A stretch of 64,000 nucleotides of DNA, from contig NZ_CP186480.1 in NCBI RefSeq assembly GCF_049354825.1, positions 1 to 64,000 of the forward strand, written 5' to 3'. Below the pieces are notes generated by a model. It ran no database searches. It saw only the letters and a list, made by a program, of their open reading frames with translations, and was not told where the DNA came from. This document shows positions 51,387-59,188 of this stretch, in pieces. This DNA is from Novosphingobium sp049354825 (lineage in GTDB: Bacteria; Pseudomonadota; Alphaproteobacteria; Sphingomonadales; Sphingomonadaceae). Each line of letters starts with the position of its first letter. The stretch's first letter is position 1. The position numbers were made by a program, and so were the translations under genes.

Positions 51387-53042
51387 ATGAGCGAAATCTT
51401 TACCGCGACCAAGCATACGAATGCGCCTGCCCGCCCCGACGTGGTCATCGTCGGCGGGGGGCACAACGGGCTGGTCTGCGCCTTCTACCTTGCCCGCGCC
51501 GGGCTGACGGTGCGGATATGCGAAGCGCGCGGCGTCATCGGCGGGGCCGCGGTGACCGAGGAGTTCGCACCCGGTTTCCGCAATTCGGCGGCCAGCTACA
51601 CCGTCAGCCTGCTGCAGCCCCGGGTGATAGCCGACATGGGCCTGCCCGCGCGCGGTTACCGCGTGATAGAGCGACCGGTTTCGAACTTCCTGCCGCTGGA
51701 CGGCGACAGCCTGACGCTGGGCGGCGGCATGGCGCGAACGCAGGCGGAATTCGCGCGGTTTTCGGCCCGCGATGGCGAAGCTTACCCCGCCTATGACGCG
51801 GCGCTGGAGAAGGTGGCCGATGTGCTGCGCGGGCTGGCGCTCAAGATTCCGCCGGGACCGGGCGGCGGCGCGGCGGGATTCGGGCGGGCGCTGGCGCAAG
51901 GCTGGCCGCTGGCGAAGCTGCCGCGCGACGTACAGCGTGATGCGCTGGAACTGTTCACTCGCTCGGCGCGCGAATTCCTCGATGGCTGGTTCGAGAACGA
52001 GCATATCAAGGCCGCGTTCGCGTTCGACAGCGTGGTGGGAAACTGGGGCGGACCGTCGACGCCGGGCTCGGCCTACGTGCTGCTCCACCACGTTTTCGGC
52101 GAAGTGAACGGCCGCAAGGGCGCCTGGGGCCACGTCATCGGCGGGATGGGCGCGATCACGCAAATGATGGCACAGGCCTGCGTCGAGGCTGGGGTGGCTA
52201 TCACCCTCGACGCTCCGGTCGCCGAAGTCCTGGTCGACGGCGGCCGCGCGGCGGGCGTCCGCCTGGCAAGCGGGGAGGCGATCCCCGCAGGCACCGTCGT
52301 CGCCAACGTCGGACCGGCCTTGCTGTTCGCCAAGCTGGTGCCCGCTGACGCGCTCGATGCCGATTTTCGCAAGCGGATGGCGGGGTTCAAGACCGGCTCG
52401 GGCAGCTTCCGGATGAACGTGGCGCTTAGCGAGCTGCCCAGTTTCACGGTGAAGCCGGGCCGCGCCGCGGCCGAACATCACCATGCCGGCATCGTTATCG
52501 CGCCGACGATGGACTACATGGACACGGCCTTCGCCGATGCGCAGGCGCAGGGCTGGTCGAAAGCGCCGGTGGTCGAGATGCTGATCCCCAGCCTGGTCGA
52601 TGACAGCCTGGCGCCCGAAGGCGCGCACGTCGCCAGCCTGTTCTGCCAGCACTTCGCGCCGACCCTGCCGCCGAATGCCGACGGCAGCCCGCGATCCTGG
52701 GACGACGAGCGCGAGGCCGCTGCCGACGCGATCGTCGCCACCGTCGATGCTCACGCGCCCGGTTTCGCGCAGTCCATCGTCGCCCGGCAAATCCACTCAC
52801 CGCTCGATCTCGAGCGCAAGTTCGGCCTCGTCGGCGGCGACATCTTCCACGGCCGGATGAGCCTGGACCAGTTATGGTCGGCGCGGCCGGTCCTGGGCCA
52901 CGGCGATCACCGCATGCCGCTGAAGGGGCTATACCTGTGCGGAGCCGGCGCTCATCCCGGCGGCGGCGTGACCGGGGCGCCGGGCCATAACGCGGCGCGA
53001 GCGGTCCTTGCCGACCGGCGATGGTGGAACCGCCGCCGCTAG
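51387..53042 (+). CDS. PYROXD2/phytoene-dehydrogenase-like FAD oxidoreductase
   Basis: 551 residues. The FAD-binding start is DVVIVGGGHNGLVCAFYLAR at about 19-38, followed by VRICEARGVIGGAAVTEEFA, and the C-terminal flavin-binding stretch is GLYLCGAGAHPGGGVTGAPG. The middle has GAWGHVIGGMGAITQMMAQA and SGSFRMNVALSELPSFTVKP. This is the group of PYROXD2-like proteins within the phytoene desaturase superfamily; there is no carotenoid gene nearby, so the substrate is unknown. Its TAG shares CTAG with the stop of the convergent hmgA gene. Confidence 0.85.
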   Translation: MSEIFTATKHTNAPARPDVVIVGGGHNGLVCAFYLARAGLTVRICEARGVIGGAAVTEEFAPGFRNSAASYTVSLLQPRVIADMGLPARGYRVIERPVSNFLPLDGDSLTLGGGMARTQAEFARFSARDGEAYPAYDAALEKVADVLRGLALKIPPGPGGGAAGFGRALAQGWPLAKLPRDVQRDALELFTRSAREFLDGWFENEHIKAAFAFDSVVGNWGGPSTPGSAYVLLHHVFGEVNGRKGAWGHVIGGMGAITQMMAQACVEAGVAITLDAPVAEVLVDGGRAAGVRLASGEAIPAGTVVANVGPALLFAKLVPADALDADFRKRMAGFKTGSGSFRMNVALSELPSFTVKPGRAAAEHHHAGIVIAPTMDYMDTAFADAQAQGWSKAPVVEMLIPSLVDDSLAPEGAHVASLFCQHFAPTLPPNADGSPRSWDDEREAAADAIVATVDAHAPGFAQSIVARQIHSPLDLERKFGLVGGDIFHGRMSLDQLWSARPVLGHGDHRMPLKGLYLCGAGAHPGGGVTGAPGHNAARAVLADRRWWNRRR

Positions 53043-54298
53043 TCGGCGCCGGGCAAGGCGGCCTTCGCGAAGCCCTGCCAGCAATCGTCGTAATCGTCCT
53101 GCAGCAGCGGTGTAGCCAAGGCCCATGCGGTGGGCCGGATGATGTGACGGCTTTCGAACATGAAGGCCATCGTGTCCTCGATCCTGGCCGGCTTCAGGTC
53201 GGCGGCGGTGGCCTTGGCATGGCTGTCGACGTCGGGACCGTGGCCGTTGAAGCGGTTGTGCAGGCTGGCCCCGCCGGGGGCGAAACCGCCCCCTTCCTTG
53301 GCATCGTAGACGCCGCGCACCAGTCCCATGAACTCGCTCATCACGTTGCGGTGGAACCACGGCGGGCGGAACGTGTCCTCCGCCACCATCCAGCGCGGCG
53401 GGAAGATCACGAAGTCGCAGTTGGCAGTGCCGGGCGTGTCGCTGGGGCTGGTCAGTACCGTGAAGATCGACGGGTCCGGATGGTCGAAGCTGATGCTGCC
53501 GATCGTGTTGAAGCGCGCCAGGTCATAGCGGTACGGGGCCGAGTTGCCGTGCCATGCGACGACGTCGAACGGCGAATGGGTCAGCGTCGTGGTCCACAGT
53601 TGGCCATCGAACTTCTGTACCAGCTCGTATTCGCCGTCGACATCCTCGAACCAGGCCACGGGCGTTTCGAAATCGCGCGGGTTGGCCAAGCCGTTGCTGC
53701 CGATCGGGCCCAGGTCCGGCAGGCGAAACGGCGCGGCGAGGTTTTCGCAGACATAGCCGCGCGCGGTTCCGTCCGGCAGTTCGATGCGAAAGCGCAGGCC
53801 TGCGGGGATCAGCGCGACATGGCCGGGCGGCACGTCCATCAGGCCCAGCTCGGTAACGATGCGCAGCGCCCCCTGCTGGGGCACGATCAGCACTTCGCCG
53901 TCGCTGAATTGCACCGCGCGCCGGTTCATCGACGCCGTCGCGGCGTAGAAGTGGATCAGCACCCCTTCGTTGCCGGCACACGGCACGAGTCCGTCTATCC
54001 AGTCGGTCGGCGCGTCCGGCAGGGCCAGCGGACTCCAGCGCAAGCGATTGGGGCTGGCCGGGGTCAGCGGCGCGGGGACCGGGCGCAGGGGACGGAAGGC
54101 GGCGTGGCTTGTGGCGGGGCGCAACCGGTAAAGCCACGAACGCCGGTTGTGATCGCGCGGGGCGGTGAACGCCGTGGTCGAAAACTGCTCGGCATAAAGA
54201 CCGAAAGAGGGTTTCTGCGGACTGTTGCGGCCGACCGGCAGCGCGCCGGGCACCGCCTCGCTGGCGAAATGATTGCCGAACCCGGTCTGGTAGTCCAT
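53039..54298 (-). CDS. hmgA: Homogentisate 1,2-dioxygenase
   Basis: 419 residues. HmgA opens the ring of homogentisate in tyrosine and phenylalanine breakdown, using Fe(II). The start GFGNHFASEAVPGALPVGRN is the family signature. The iron ligands are found in the C-terminal cupin part: FPPRWMVAEDTFRPPWFHRN, VMSEFMGLVRGVYDAKEGGG and ASLHNRFNGHGPDVDSHAKA (H-x-x-F-x-x-H). maiA and fahA genes are not adjacent. It is convergent with the PYROXD2-like gene. Confidence 0.95.
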   Translation of the reverse strand: MDYQTGFGNHFASEAVPGALPVGRNSPQKPSFGLYAEQFSTTAFTAPRDHNRRSWLYRLRPATSHAAFRPLRPVPAPLTPASPNRLRWSPLALPDAPTDWIDGLVPCAGNEGVLIHFYAATASMNRRAVQFSDGEVLIVPQQGALRIVTELGLMDVPPGHVALIPAGLRFRIELPDGTARGYVCENLAAPFRLPDLGPIGSNGLANPRDFETPVAWFEDVDGEYELVQKFDGQLWTTTLTHSPFDVVAWHGNSAPYRYDLARFNTIGSISFDHPDPSIFTVLTSPSDTPGTANCDFVIFPPRWMVAEDTFRPPWFHRNVMSEFMGLVRGVYDAKEGGGFAPGGASLHNRFNGHGPDVDSHAKATAADLKPARIEDTMAFMFESRHIIRPTAWALATPLLQDDYDDCWQGFAKAALPGAD

Positions 54299-54335
54299 CG
54301 CGCGCCTGCCGAATGTGGTTTCAGTTGAAACCAGT

Positions 54336-54803
54336 TTAGTCGGGCAAGCGGCAGATGTCCACCCAGCGCGCCGCGGTCAGCGCCGCCAGCCGCAGCGGCG
54401 CCGCCTCGACCGAACTCGTGCGCGAACCGGCGGCGGGAAAGACGGTTTCGAACGCCAGCAGCGAACGATCAGCCAGCACCGGCACGGGGCTCGCCAGCGC
54501 GAACGGGCAGACGCCGCCGACCGCGTGCCCGGTCACCGCCAGCGTCTCCTCGGCATCGAGCATCCGCGGGCGCCCACCAAGTTCGGCCTTGCACTTGCCG
54601 TTATCGAGCCGCGCATCGCCGCGCGCGATCACCACCATGACCGTCTCGCCGACGCGGAAAGCCAGCGTCTTGGCGATCCGACCCGGCTCCACCCCCAGTT
54701 CGACGGCGGCTTCGGCAACCGTGGCGGTGCTCGATCCCTGGTCAATGACGCGAAGGTCCGGCGCGTGTGCCGCCAGCCAGGCCGCCACGCGCGGTCTGGT
54801 CAT
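54336..54803 (-). CDS. YbaK/ProX-type aminoacyl-tRNA deacylase family protein
   Basis: 155 residues with the YbaK fold. GRIAKTLAFRVGETVMVVIA supplies the conserved Lys-Thr pair (IAKT) of this family, and HAVGGVCPFALASPVPVLAD contains the G-G-V-x-P-x-G-like substrate loop, here with Phe-Ala. Such stand-alone domains hydrolyse mischarged tRNAs such as Cys-tRNA-Pro. The amino-acid specificity cannot be read. The ATG at 54803 overlaps the stop of the 92-residue gene upstream by 4 bp, so both belong to one operon with ubiB and ubiE. Confidence 0.85.
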   Translation of the reverse strand: MTRPRVAAWLAAHAPDLRVIDQGSSTATVAEAAVELGVEPGRIAKTLAFRVGETVMVVIARGDARLDNGKCKAELGGRPRMLDAEETLAVTGHAVGGVCPFALASPVPVLADRSLLAFETVFPAAGSRTSSVEAAPLRLAALTAARWVDICRLPD

Positions 54804-55078
54804 GCGCCGTCCTCTCCGCGCCGTTCCACTTTCCAGGCCTGATCGAGATAGCGGTTGGCCGCGTCGCGAAGCGCCGGTTCCTTTTCGAATGCCTCGGCCG
54901 GAGGGACCGGGCTGCCCAGCGCATCGAGCAGCGTCCACAGCGCGAATTTGCGCGACGGTTCGCGTTCGACTCCGAAGCCGATCCGCAGCCGTTCCAGCCC
55001 GGCGGCGAACTCGGCCTCGGTCAGCGCGGTCGGATCGTCGGTTTCGAAGAAATGGCGGATGACGTCATCGAGGTCCAT
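54800..55078 (-). CDS. Small hypothetical protein in the ubiE-ubiB operon
   Basis: 92 residues, soluble, rich in Glu and Ala. No motif is recognised; MDLDDVIRHFFETDDPTALT and FALWTLLDALGSPVPPAEAF are the more structured parts. It begins 1 bp after ubiB and overlaps the deacylase gene by 4 bp. The spacing suggests translational coupling across ubiE-ubiB-this gene-deacylase. Confidence 0.65.
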   Translation of the reverse strand: MDLDDVIRHFFETDDPTALTEAEFAAGLERLRIGFGVEREPSRKFALWTLLDALGSPVPPAEAFEKEPALRDAANRYLDQAWKVERRGEDGA

Positions 55079-55079
55079 G

Positions 55080-56624
55080 TCAGAACAGCGTGCCCACGGC
55101 CCACACGATCGCGCCGCCCAGCACGGCCGCGGCCAGGTAGCCGGGCCAGCGGCGTGCCCCGCTGCGGCGTTCCCATACCAGCGGCACGTCGGGAAGCGGC
55201 GGCTGCTCCGGCGCGCCGCCGCGCGGGGGGAAACGGTCCTCGATCCGGCGTACCAGTTCGGGGATGCGCAGCAGCGTCTGGACGTCCTCGCGCACCTTGT
55301 CGGCGACGAAAGCCTCGGGCCCCAGTTCGTCGCGCATCCAGTCCTTCACGAACGGGCCGGATACGTCCCACATGTTGATGTCGGGATCGAGGCTGGTGGC
55401 CAGCCCCTCGACCATGACCATCGTCTTTTGCAGCAGCAGCAGGTGCGGCTGCGTCGCCATGTCGAAATCGCGGGTGATCGCGAACAGCCCGTCCAGCATC
55501 TGGCCGACCGACTGGTCTTTCACCGGCTTGCCCCGCATCGGTTCGCCCACGGCCCGCAGCGCGGTCGCGAACTCGTCGACCGAGTGATAGCTGGGCACGT
55601 ACTGCGCCTCGAAATGAATCTCGGCGACGCGGCGATAATTGCCCGTGATCAGGCCGTAGAGGATCTCCGCCAGCCAGAACCGGGCGCGCCGGTCGATCCG
55701 CCCCATGATGCCGAAATCGATCGCCGCGATTCCGCCGTCGGGCTCAACGAACAGGTTGCCCTGGTGCATGTCGGCATGGAAATAGCCGTCGCTGATCGCC
55801 TGGGTCAGGAACGCCAGTACCAGGCGTCGCGCCAGCTGGGGCAGGTCGTGACCGGCGGCGACCAGCGCCTCGCGGTCGGAAATCTTGATGCCGTCGACCC
55901 AGTCGATCGTCATCACGCTGCCGTTGGTCCGGTCCCAGTCGATGCCCGGCACGCGGTAGCCGGCGTGGCCCTTCATCGCCTCGGTCAGTTCCGACGCGCT
56001 GGCCGCCTCGCGGCGCAAGTCCAGTTCGCGCAGGGTCCAGCGCTTGAAGTTGGCGACCGTCAGGCGCGGGCGCAGCCGCAGCGCTTCGCCGCCCATCGCC
56101 TCCAGGTGCGCGGCGGCCCATTCGTAAGTCTGGATGTCGCGCGCGAACTTTTCGCGGATGCCGGGGCGCAGGACCTTGACCGCCACCGTGCGGCCATCGG
56201 TGGTGACCGCCTTGTGGACCTGCGCGATCGAGGCGGCGCCCACCGGCACCGGGTCGACGTGGCTGTAAAGCGCGGACAGCGGCCGCGCGAAACTGGCCTC
56301 GATCTCCTGGCAGATCGGCTTGAACGGGACGGGCGGCAGGCTGTCCTGCAGGCTCAGCAGGTTGCGGGCGGCCTCCTCGCCCACCAGGTCGGGACGGGTC
56401 GCCAGGGTCTGACCCAGCTTGATCGCGGCCGGGCCGATGTCCTGGAATGCGCCCGCGTAATCGGGCGTTCGCGGCTGGATCGTGCCCAGCCGTGCCAGCC
56501 GCGTCAGTCGCTTGACCGGCGCGGGCGTGTTGGCATCGCGCTCGATCCCGCGCAGCGCGCCGTGCTTCGCCAGGGTTCGCCCCCACGACAGCAGGCGCAG
56601 GATGTGCGTCAGCGGCTGTGCCAT
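55080..56624 (-). CDS. ubiB: UbiB, ubiquinone biosynthesis kinase-like protein
   Basis: 514 residues, an ADCK/ABC1-type atypical kinase required for ubiquinone synthesis. The KxGQ signature is in AAIKLGQTLATRPDLV, followed by PFKPICQEIEASFARPLSAL, VGAASIAQVHKAVTTDGRTV (A-rich loop and VAVK-like strand) and the catalytic core FHADMHQGNLFVEPDGGIAA with IDFGIMGR. Two C-terminal hydrophobic helices (YLAAAVLGGAIVWAVGTLF at the end) anchor it. It probably acts as an ATPase on the quinone-synthesis complex. It is followed by the 92-residue gene and preceded by ubiE with 5 bp between. Confidence 0.93.
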   Translation of the reverse strand: MAQPLTHILRLLSWGRTLAKHGALRGIERDANTPAPVKRLTRLARLGTIQPRTPDYAGAFQDIGPAAIKLGQTLATRPDLVGEEAARNLLSLQDSLPPVPFKPICQEIEASFARPLSALYSHVDPVPVGAASIAQVHKAVTTDGRTVAVKVLRPGIREKFARDIQTYEWAAAHLEAMGGEALRLRPRLTVANFKRWTLRELDLRREAASASELTEAMKGHAGYRVPGIDWDRTNGSVMTIDWVDGIKISDREALVAAGHDLPQLARRLVLAFLTQAISDGYFHADMHQGNLFVEPDGGIAAIDFGIMGRIDRRARFWLAEILYGLITGNYRRVAEIHFEAQYVPSYHSVDEFATALRAVGEPMRGKPVKDQSVGQMLDGLFAITRDFDMATQPHLLLLQKTMVMVEGLATSLDPDINMWDVSGPFVKDWMRDELGPEAFVADKVREDVQTLLRIPELVRRIEDRFPPRGGAPEQPPLPDVPLVWERRSGARRWPGYLAAAVLGGAIVWAVGTLF

Positions 56625-56629
56625 GCGGC

Positions 56630-57376
56630 CTAGATTTTCCAGCCGGAGTGGATGGCGACCAGCCCGCCCAGGATCGGCTCGACCTTCGTCTGCGCGAACC
56701 CGGCGTCGGCGATCATCCGCTGGAACGCGGGCATGGCGGGAAAGCGGCGGATCGATTCGATCAGGTAGCGATAGGAATCGCCGTCACCCGCGATCGCCTG
56801 GCCGATGCGGGGCACCAGCTTGTGCGAATAGAGATCGTAGGCCTCCTTGAAGCCCGGCCACTCGGTGGTGGAGAATTCCAGGCAGAAGAACCGCCCGCCG
56901 CGCCGCAGCACGCGGTGCGCTTCGCATAGCGCCTTGGGGATGTCGGTTACGTTCCGGATGCCGAACGCGATCGTGTAGGCGTCGAAGCTGCGGTCCTCGA
57001 AGGCCAGCTCCTCGGCGTTCTGGCGGCTCCACACCAGGCCCCCGTCCGTTTCGGCGATGCCGCGGTCCAGCGCACGCTCGATCCCCACGTCGAGCATGTC
57101 CTGGTTGATGTCGGACACGGTCACCCGCGCACCTGCGGCCGCCAGGCGAAAGGCGATGTCGCCGGTGCCGCCCGCCATGTCGAGGATCTCCTCGCCCGGC
57201 CGGGGCTTCACGCGGCGCACGAAGCGGTCCTTCCACAGCCGGTGCATGCCCCCCGACATCGCGTCGTTCATGACGTCGTACCGCGCCGCCACGGACGAGA
57301 ACACCGCGCCGACGCGGCGGGTCTTCTCCTCGGGTGCGACGTCCTCGTAGCCGAACGAAACCTGGTCGTGATCCAT
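56630..57376 (-). CDS. ubiE: UbiE, demethylubiquinone/demethylmenaquinone C-methyltransferase
   Basis: 248 residues. UbiE methylates the quinone ring. FSSVAARYDVMNDAMSGGMH is the family start, and EILDMAGGTGDIAFRLAAAG is AdoMet motif I. FDAYTIAFGIRNVTDIPKAL and GRFFCLEFSTTEWPGFKEAY are the other diagnostic blocks. It is the first gene of the ubiE-ubiB operon and diverges from mutM over 55 bp, an order widespread in Alphaproteobacteria. Confidence 0.95.
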   Translation of the reverse strand: MDHDQVSFGYEDVAPEEKTRRVGAVFSSVAARYDVMNDAMSGGMHRLWKDRFVRRVKPRPGEEILDMAGGTGDIAFRLAAAGARVTVSDINQDMLDVGIERALDRGIAETDGGLVWSRQNAEELAFEDRSFDAYTIAFGIRNVTDIPKALCEAHRVLRRGGRFFCLEFSTTEWPGFKEAYDLYSHKLVPRIGQAIAGDGDSYRYLIESIRRFPAMPAFQRMIADAGFAQTKVEPILGGLVAIHSGWKI

Positions 57377-57431
57377 CCGCGTGCCCTAGAAGGAATTGCC
57401 GCGCGGGCAAAGCTATTGAATAGGGGCCGCG

Positions 57432-58265
57432 ATGCCCGAACTTCCCGAAGTCGAGACCACGGTGCGCGGGCTGGCCCACGTGCTTGGCGGCGCCCGCCTG
57501 ACGCGTGTCGAACCGCGCCGGGGCGACTTGCGCCGGCCGTTTCCCGAAGACCTTGCCCAGGCGTTGACCGGCGCGCGTGTCACCGCGCTGTCGCGCCGCG
57601 CCAAGTACGGCGTCATCCACACCGACCGGGGCCGCGCGCTGGTGTTCCACCTGGGCATGAGCGGCCGCTGGCGGATCGATCCCGACGAACTGGGCAAGCA
57701 CGACCACCTGCTGCTCGAGACCGACGGCGGCCCGGCGCACGGCGGCCACCGCGTGGCGCTGTGCGATCCCCGCCGCTTCGGCTCGGTCGACCTTGTCGAC
57801 GAGGACGCGCTCGACGATTGGGCGCCGTTCGCCGCGCTGGGTCCCGAACCGCTTGGGGCGAAGCTGACCGCGGCGCACCTTGGCGCCGCGTTCAAGGGCC
57901 GCAAGCCGGCGATCAAGGTCGCACTGCTGGACCAGGCGGTGGTTGCCGGGCTTGGCAACATATACGTTTGCGAAGCCCTGTTCCGCGCCCGGATCGACCC
58001 GCGCAAGGCCGCCGGCAAGGTCACGCGGCCCGCGCTTGCCCGGCTGGTCCCGGCGATACGCGCCGTGCTGGAGGAAGCGATCGAGGCCGGCGGATCGAGC
58101 TTGCGCGACTACGCCCGGCCGGACGGCCAGCTCGGCTATTTTTCCAAGCATTTCGACGTCTATGACCGCGAAGGGCAGCCATGCGGGCGCAAGGACGGGG
58201 GGACGATCCGGCGGATCGTGCAGGGCGGCCGCAGCACGTGGTACTGCGCCAGGTGCCAGAAATAG
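57432..58265 (+). CDS. mutM: Formamidopyrimidine-DNA glycosylase
   Basis: 277 residues. Fpg/MutM removes 8-oxoguanine. The catalytic N-terminus PELPEVETTVRGL has the nucleophilic Pro after Met and the Glu. The H2TH region is AVVAGLGNIYVCEALFRARI. The C-terminal zinc finger reads QPCGRKDGGTIRRIVQGGRS, then TWYCARCQK. Only three of the four zinc cysteines are present, with Asp at the position of the second. It diverges from ubiE and is followed by rpsT after 139 bp. Confidence 0.93.
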   Translation: MPELPEVETTVRGLAHVLGGARLTRVEPRRGDLRRPFPEDLAQALTGARVTALSRRAKYGVIHTDRGRALVFHLGMSGRWRIDPDELGKHDHLLLETDGGPAHGGHRVALCDPRRFGSVDLVDEDALDDWAPFAALGPEPLGAKLTAAHLGAAFKGRKPAIKVALLDQAVVAGLGNIYVCEALFRARIDPRKAAGKVTRPALARLVPAIRAVLEEAIEAGGSSLRDYARPDGQLGYFSKHFDVYDREGQPCGRKDGGTIRRIVQGGRSTWYCARCQK

Positions 58266-58286
58266 GCGCTTGGGCCCGGCTGGCGG

Positions 58287-58315
58287 TTGACGATTCGCCA
58301 GGGCCCCGGTAAGGG
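58287..58315 (+). promoter_or_regulatory. Possible sigma-70-type promoter of rpsT
   Basis: TTGACG at 58287-58292 is followed after 17 bp by TAAGGG at 58310-58315. The -35 is good, the -10 weak. The position, 90 bp before rpsT, fits. Confidence 0.3.
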
Positions 58316-58404
58316 CGCGCCTTTCCGGCGGGCCTCGGCCTGTCTTTTCGACACGCACAGACAAGGACGCGGCCGCTCCCAGGCGGCCCACAGCAAGGAC
58401 GACC

Positions 58405-58665
58405 ATGGCCAACACGCCGCAAGCCAAGAAGCGCATCCGTCGCAATGACCGCCGGGCCGAGATCAACGGCAACCGCCTGGGCCGCATCCGCACTTTCGTG
58501 AAGAAGGTCGAGAACGCGCTGACCGCCGGTGACAAGGATGCCGCTGCCGAGGCGCTCAAGGCCGCTCAGCCCGAACTGGCGCGCGGCGTGGCCCGCGGCG
58601 TGCTGCACAAGAACACTGCGGCGCGCAAGTTCTCGCGCCTGACCAAGCGCGTCGCCGCGCTCTGA
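58405..58665 (+). CDS. rpsT: 30S ribosomal protein S20
   Basis: 86 residues, the normal length. S20 binds 16S rRNA in the small subunit. ANTPQAKKRIRRNDRRAEIN is the typical start, and the end KNTAARKFSRLTKRVAAL carries the conserved K-x-x-A-A-R-x-x-S-R-L. A perfect intrinsic terminator follows 66 bp after the stop. rpsT before dnaA is a common alphaproteobacterial order. Confidence 0.97.
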   Translation: MANTPQAKKRIRRNDRRAEINGNRLGRIRTFVKKVENALTAGDKDAAAEALKAAQPELARGVARGVLHKNTAARKFSRLTKRVAAL

Positions 58666-58731
58666 TTCGCGCGCCCGATTCGGCGCCTTTCGGGGCGTGC
58701 GGAGGGGACGAAATGTGAACTTGCAATCGAT

Positions 58732-58761
58732 AGGCCGGCAGCATCGCTGCCGGCCTTTTTT
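58732..58761 (+). terminator. Intrinsic terminator of rpsT
   Basis: AGGCCGGCAGC pairs with GCTGCCGGCCT, 11 bp, with the loop ATC, followed directly by a run of T ending at 58761. This is a textbook rho-independent terminator. Confidence 0.92.
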
Positions 58762-59188
58762 GGTTAACCGCCCGCCGGCCTGTGCGCGCGGCGGGCAAGG
58801 CCATGGAATCCCGCGATTCGCATGACCCCGCAAAGAAAAACCCAGCGTGTTTAAGCACTTGATGGCGGCGTGCCGGGAATTGCGCGGGTCGTTTCAAGTC
58901 AAGGCCAATTATTTCAATTTTTTTACGGACCGCGCCTTGCCCTCGGCTCCGATCGCTTCATAACTCGCCTCGGCCCGGCGGCGACTCTCTTGCTGTCCGG
59001 TCATCACAGCAGAAGGCGATTTCGCTGCCCGTTGGGGAATGGGCATCGAAGGGGTTTTGCGTGCGGTCCACCGCGCGCCGGAGTTCTATTGCGTGGTCCT
59101 CAACCGGCCGCGCGGTGATCGAATTTTGCGCGGGGCCTGCCACGGCGGGATCCGCAGGTGGGGTTGATAAAGACGGGGACAGCCGGTG
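58762..59188. other. dnaA upstream region, no gene seen
   Basis: About 430 bases between the rpsT terminator and dnaA. It contains an AT-rich stretch around 58905-58925 (CCAATTATTTCAATTTTTTT) that is striking in this GC-rich background, and may be part of the dnaA promoter or an unwinding element. I see no clear DnaA boxes here. A short reading frame at 58870-59118 has no supporting feature. Confidence 0.5.
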
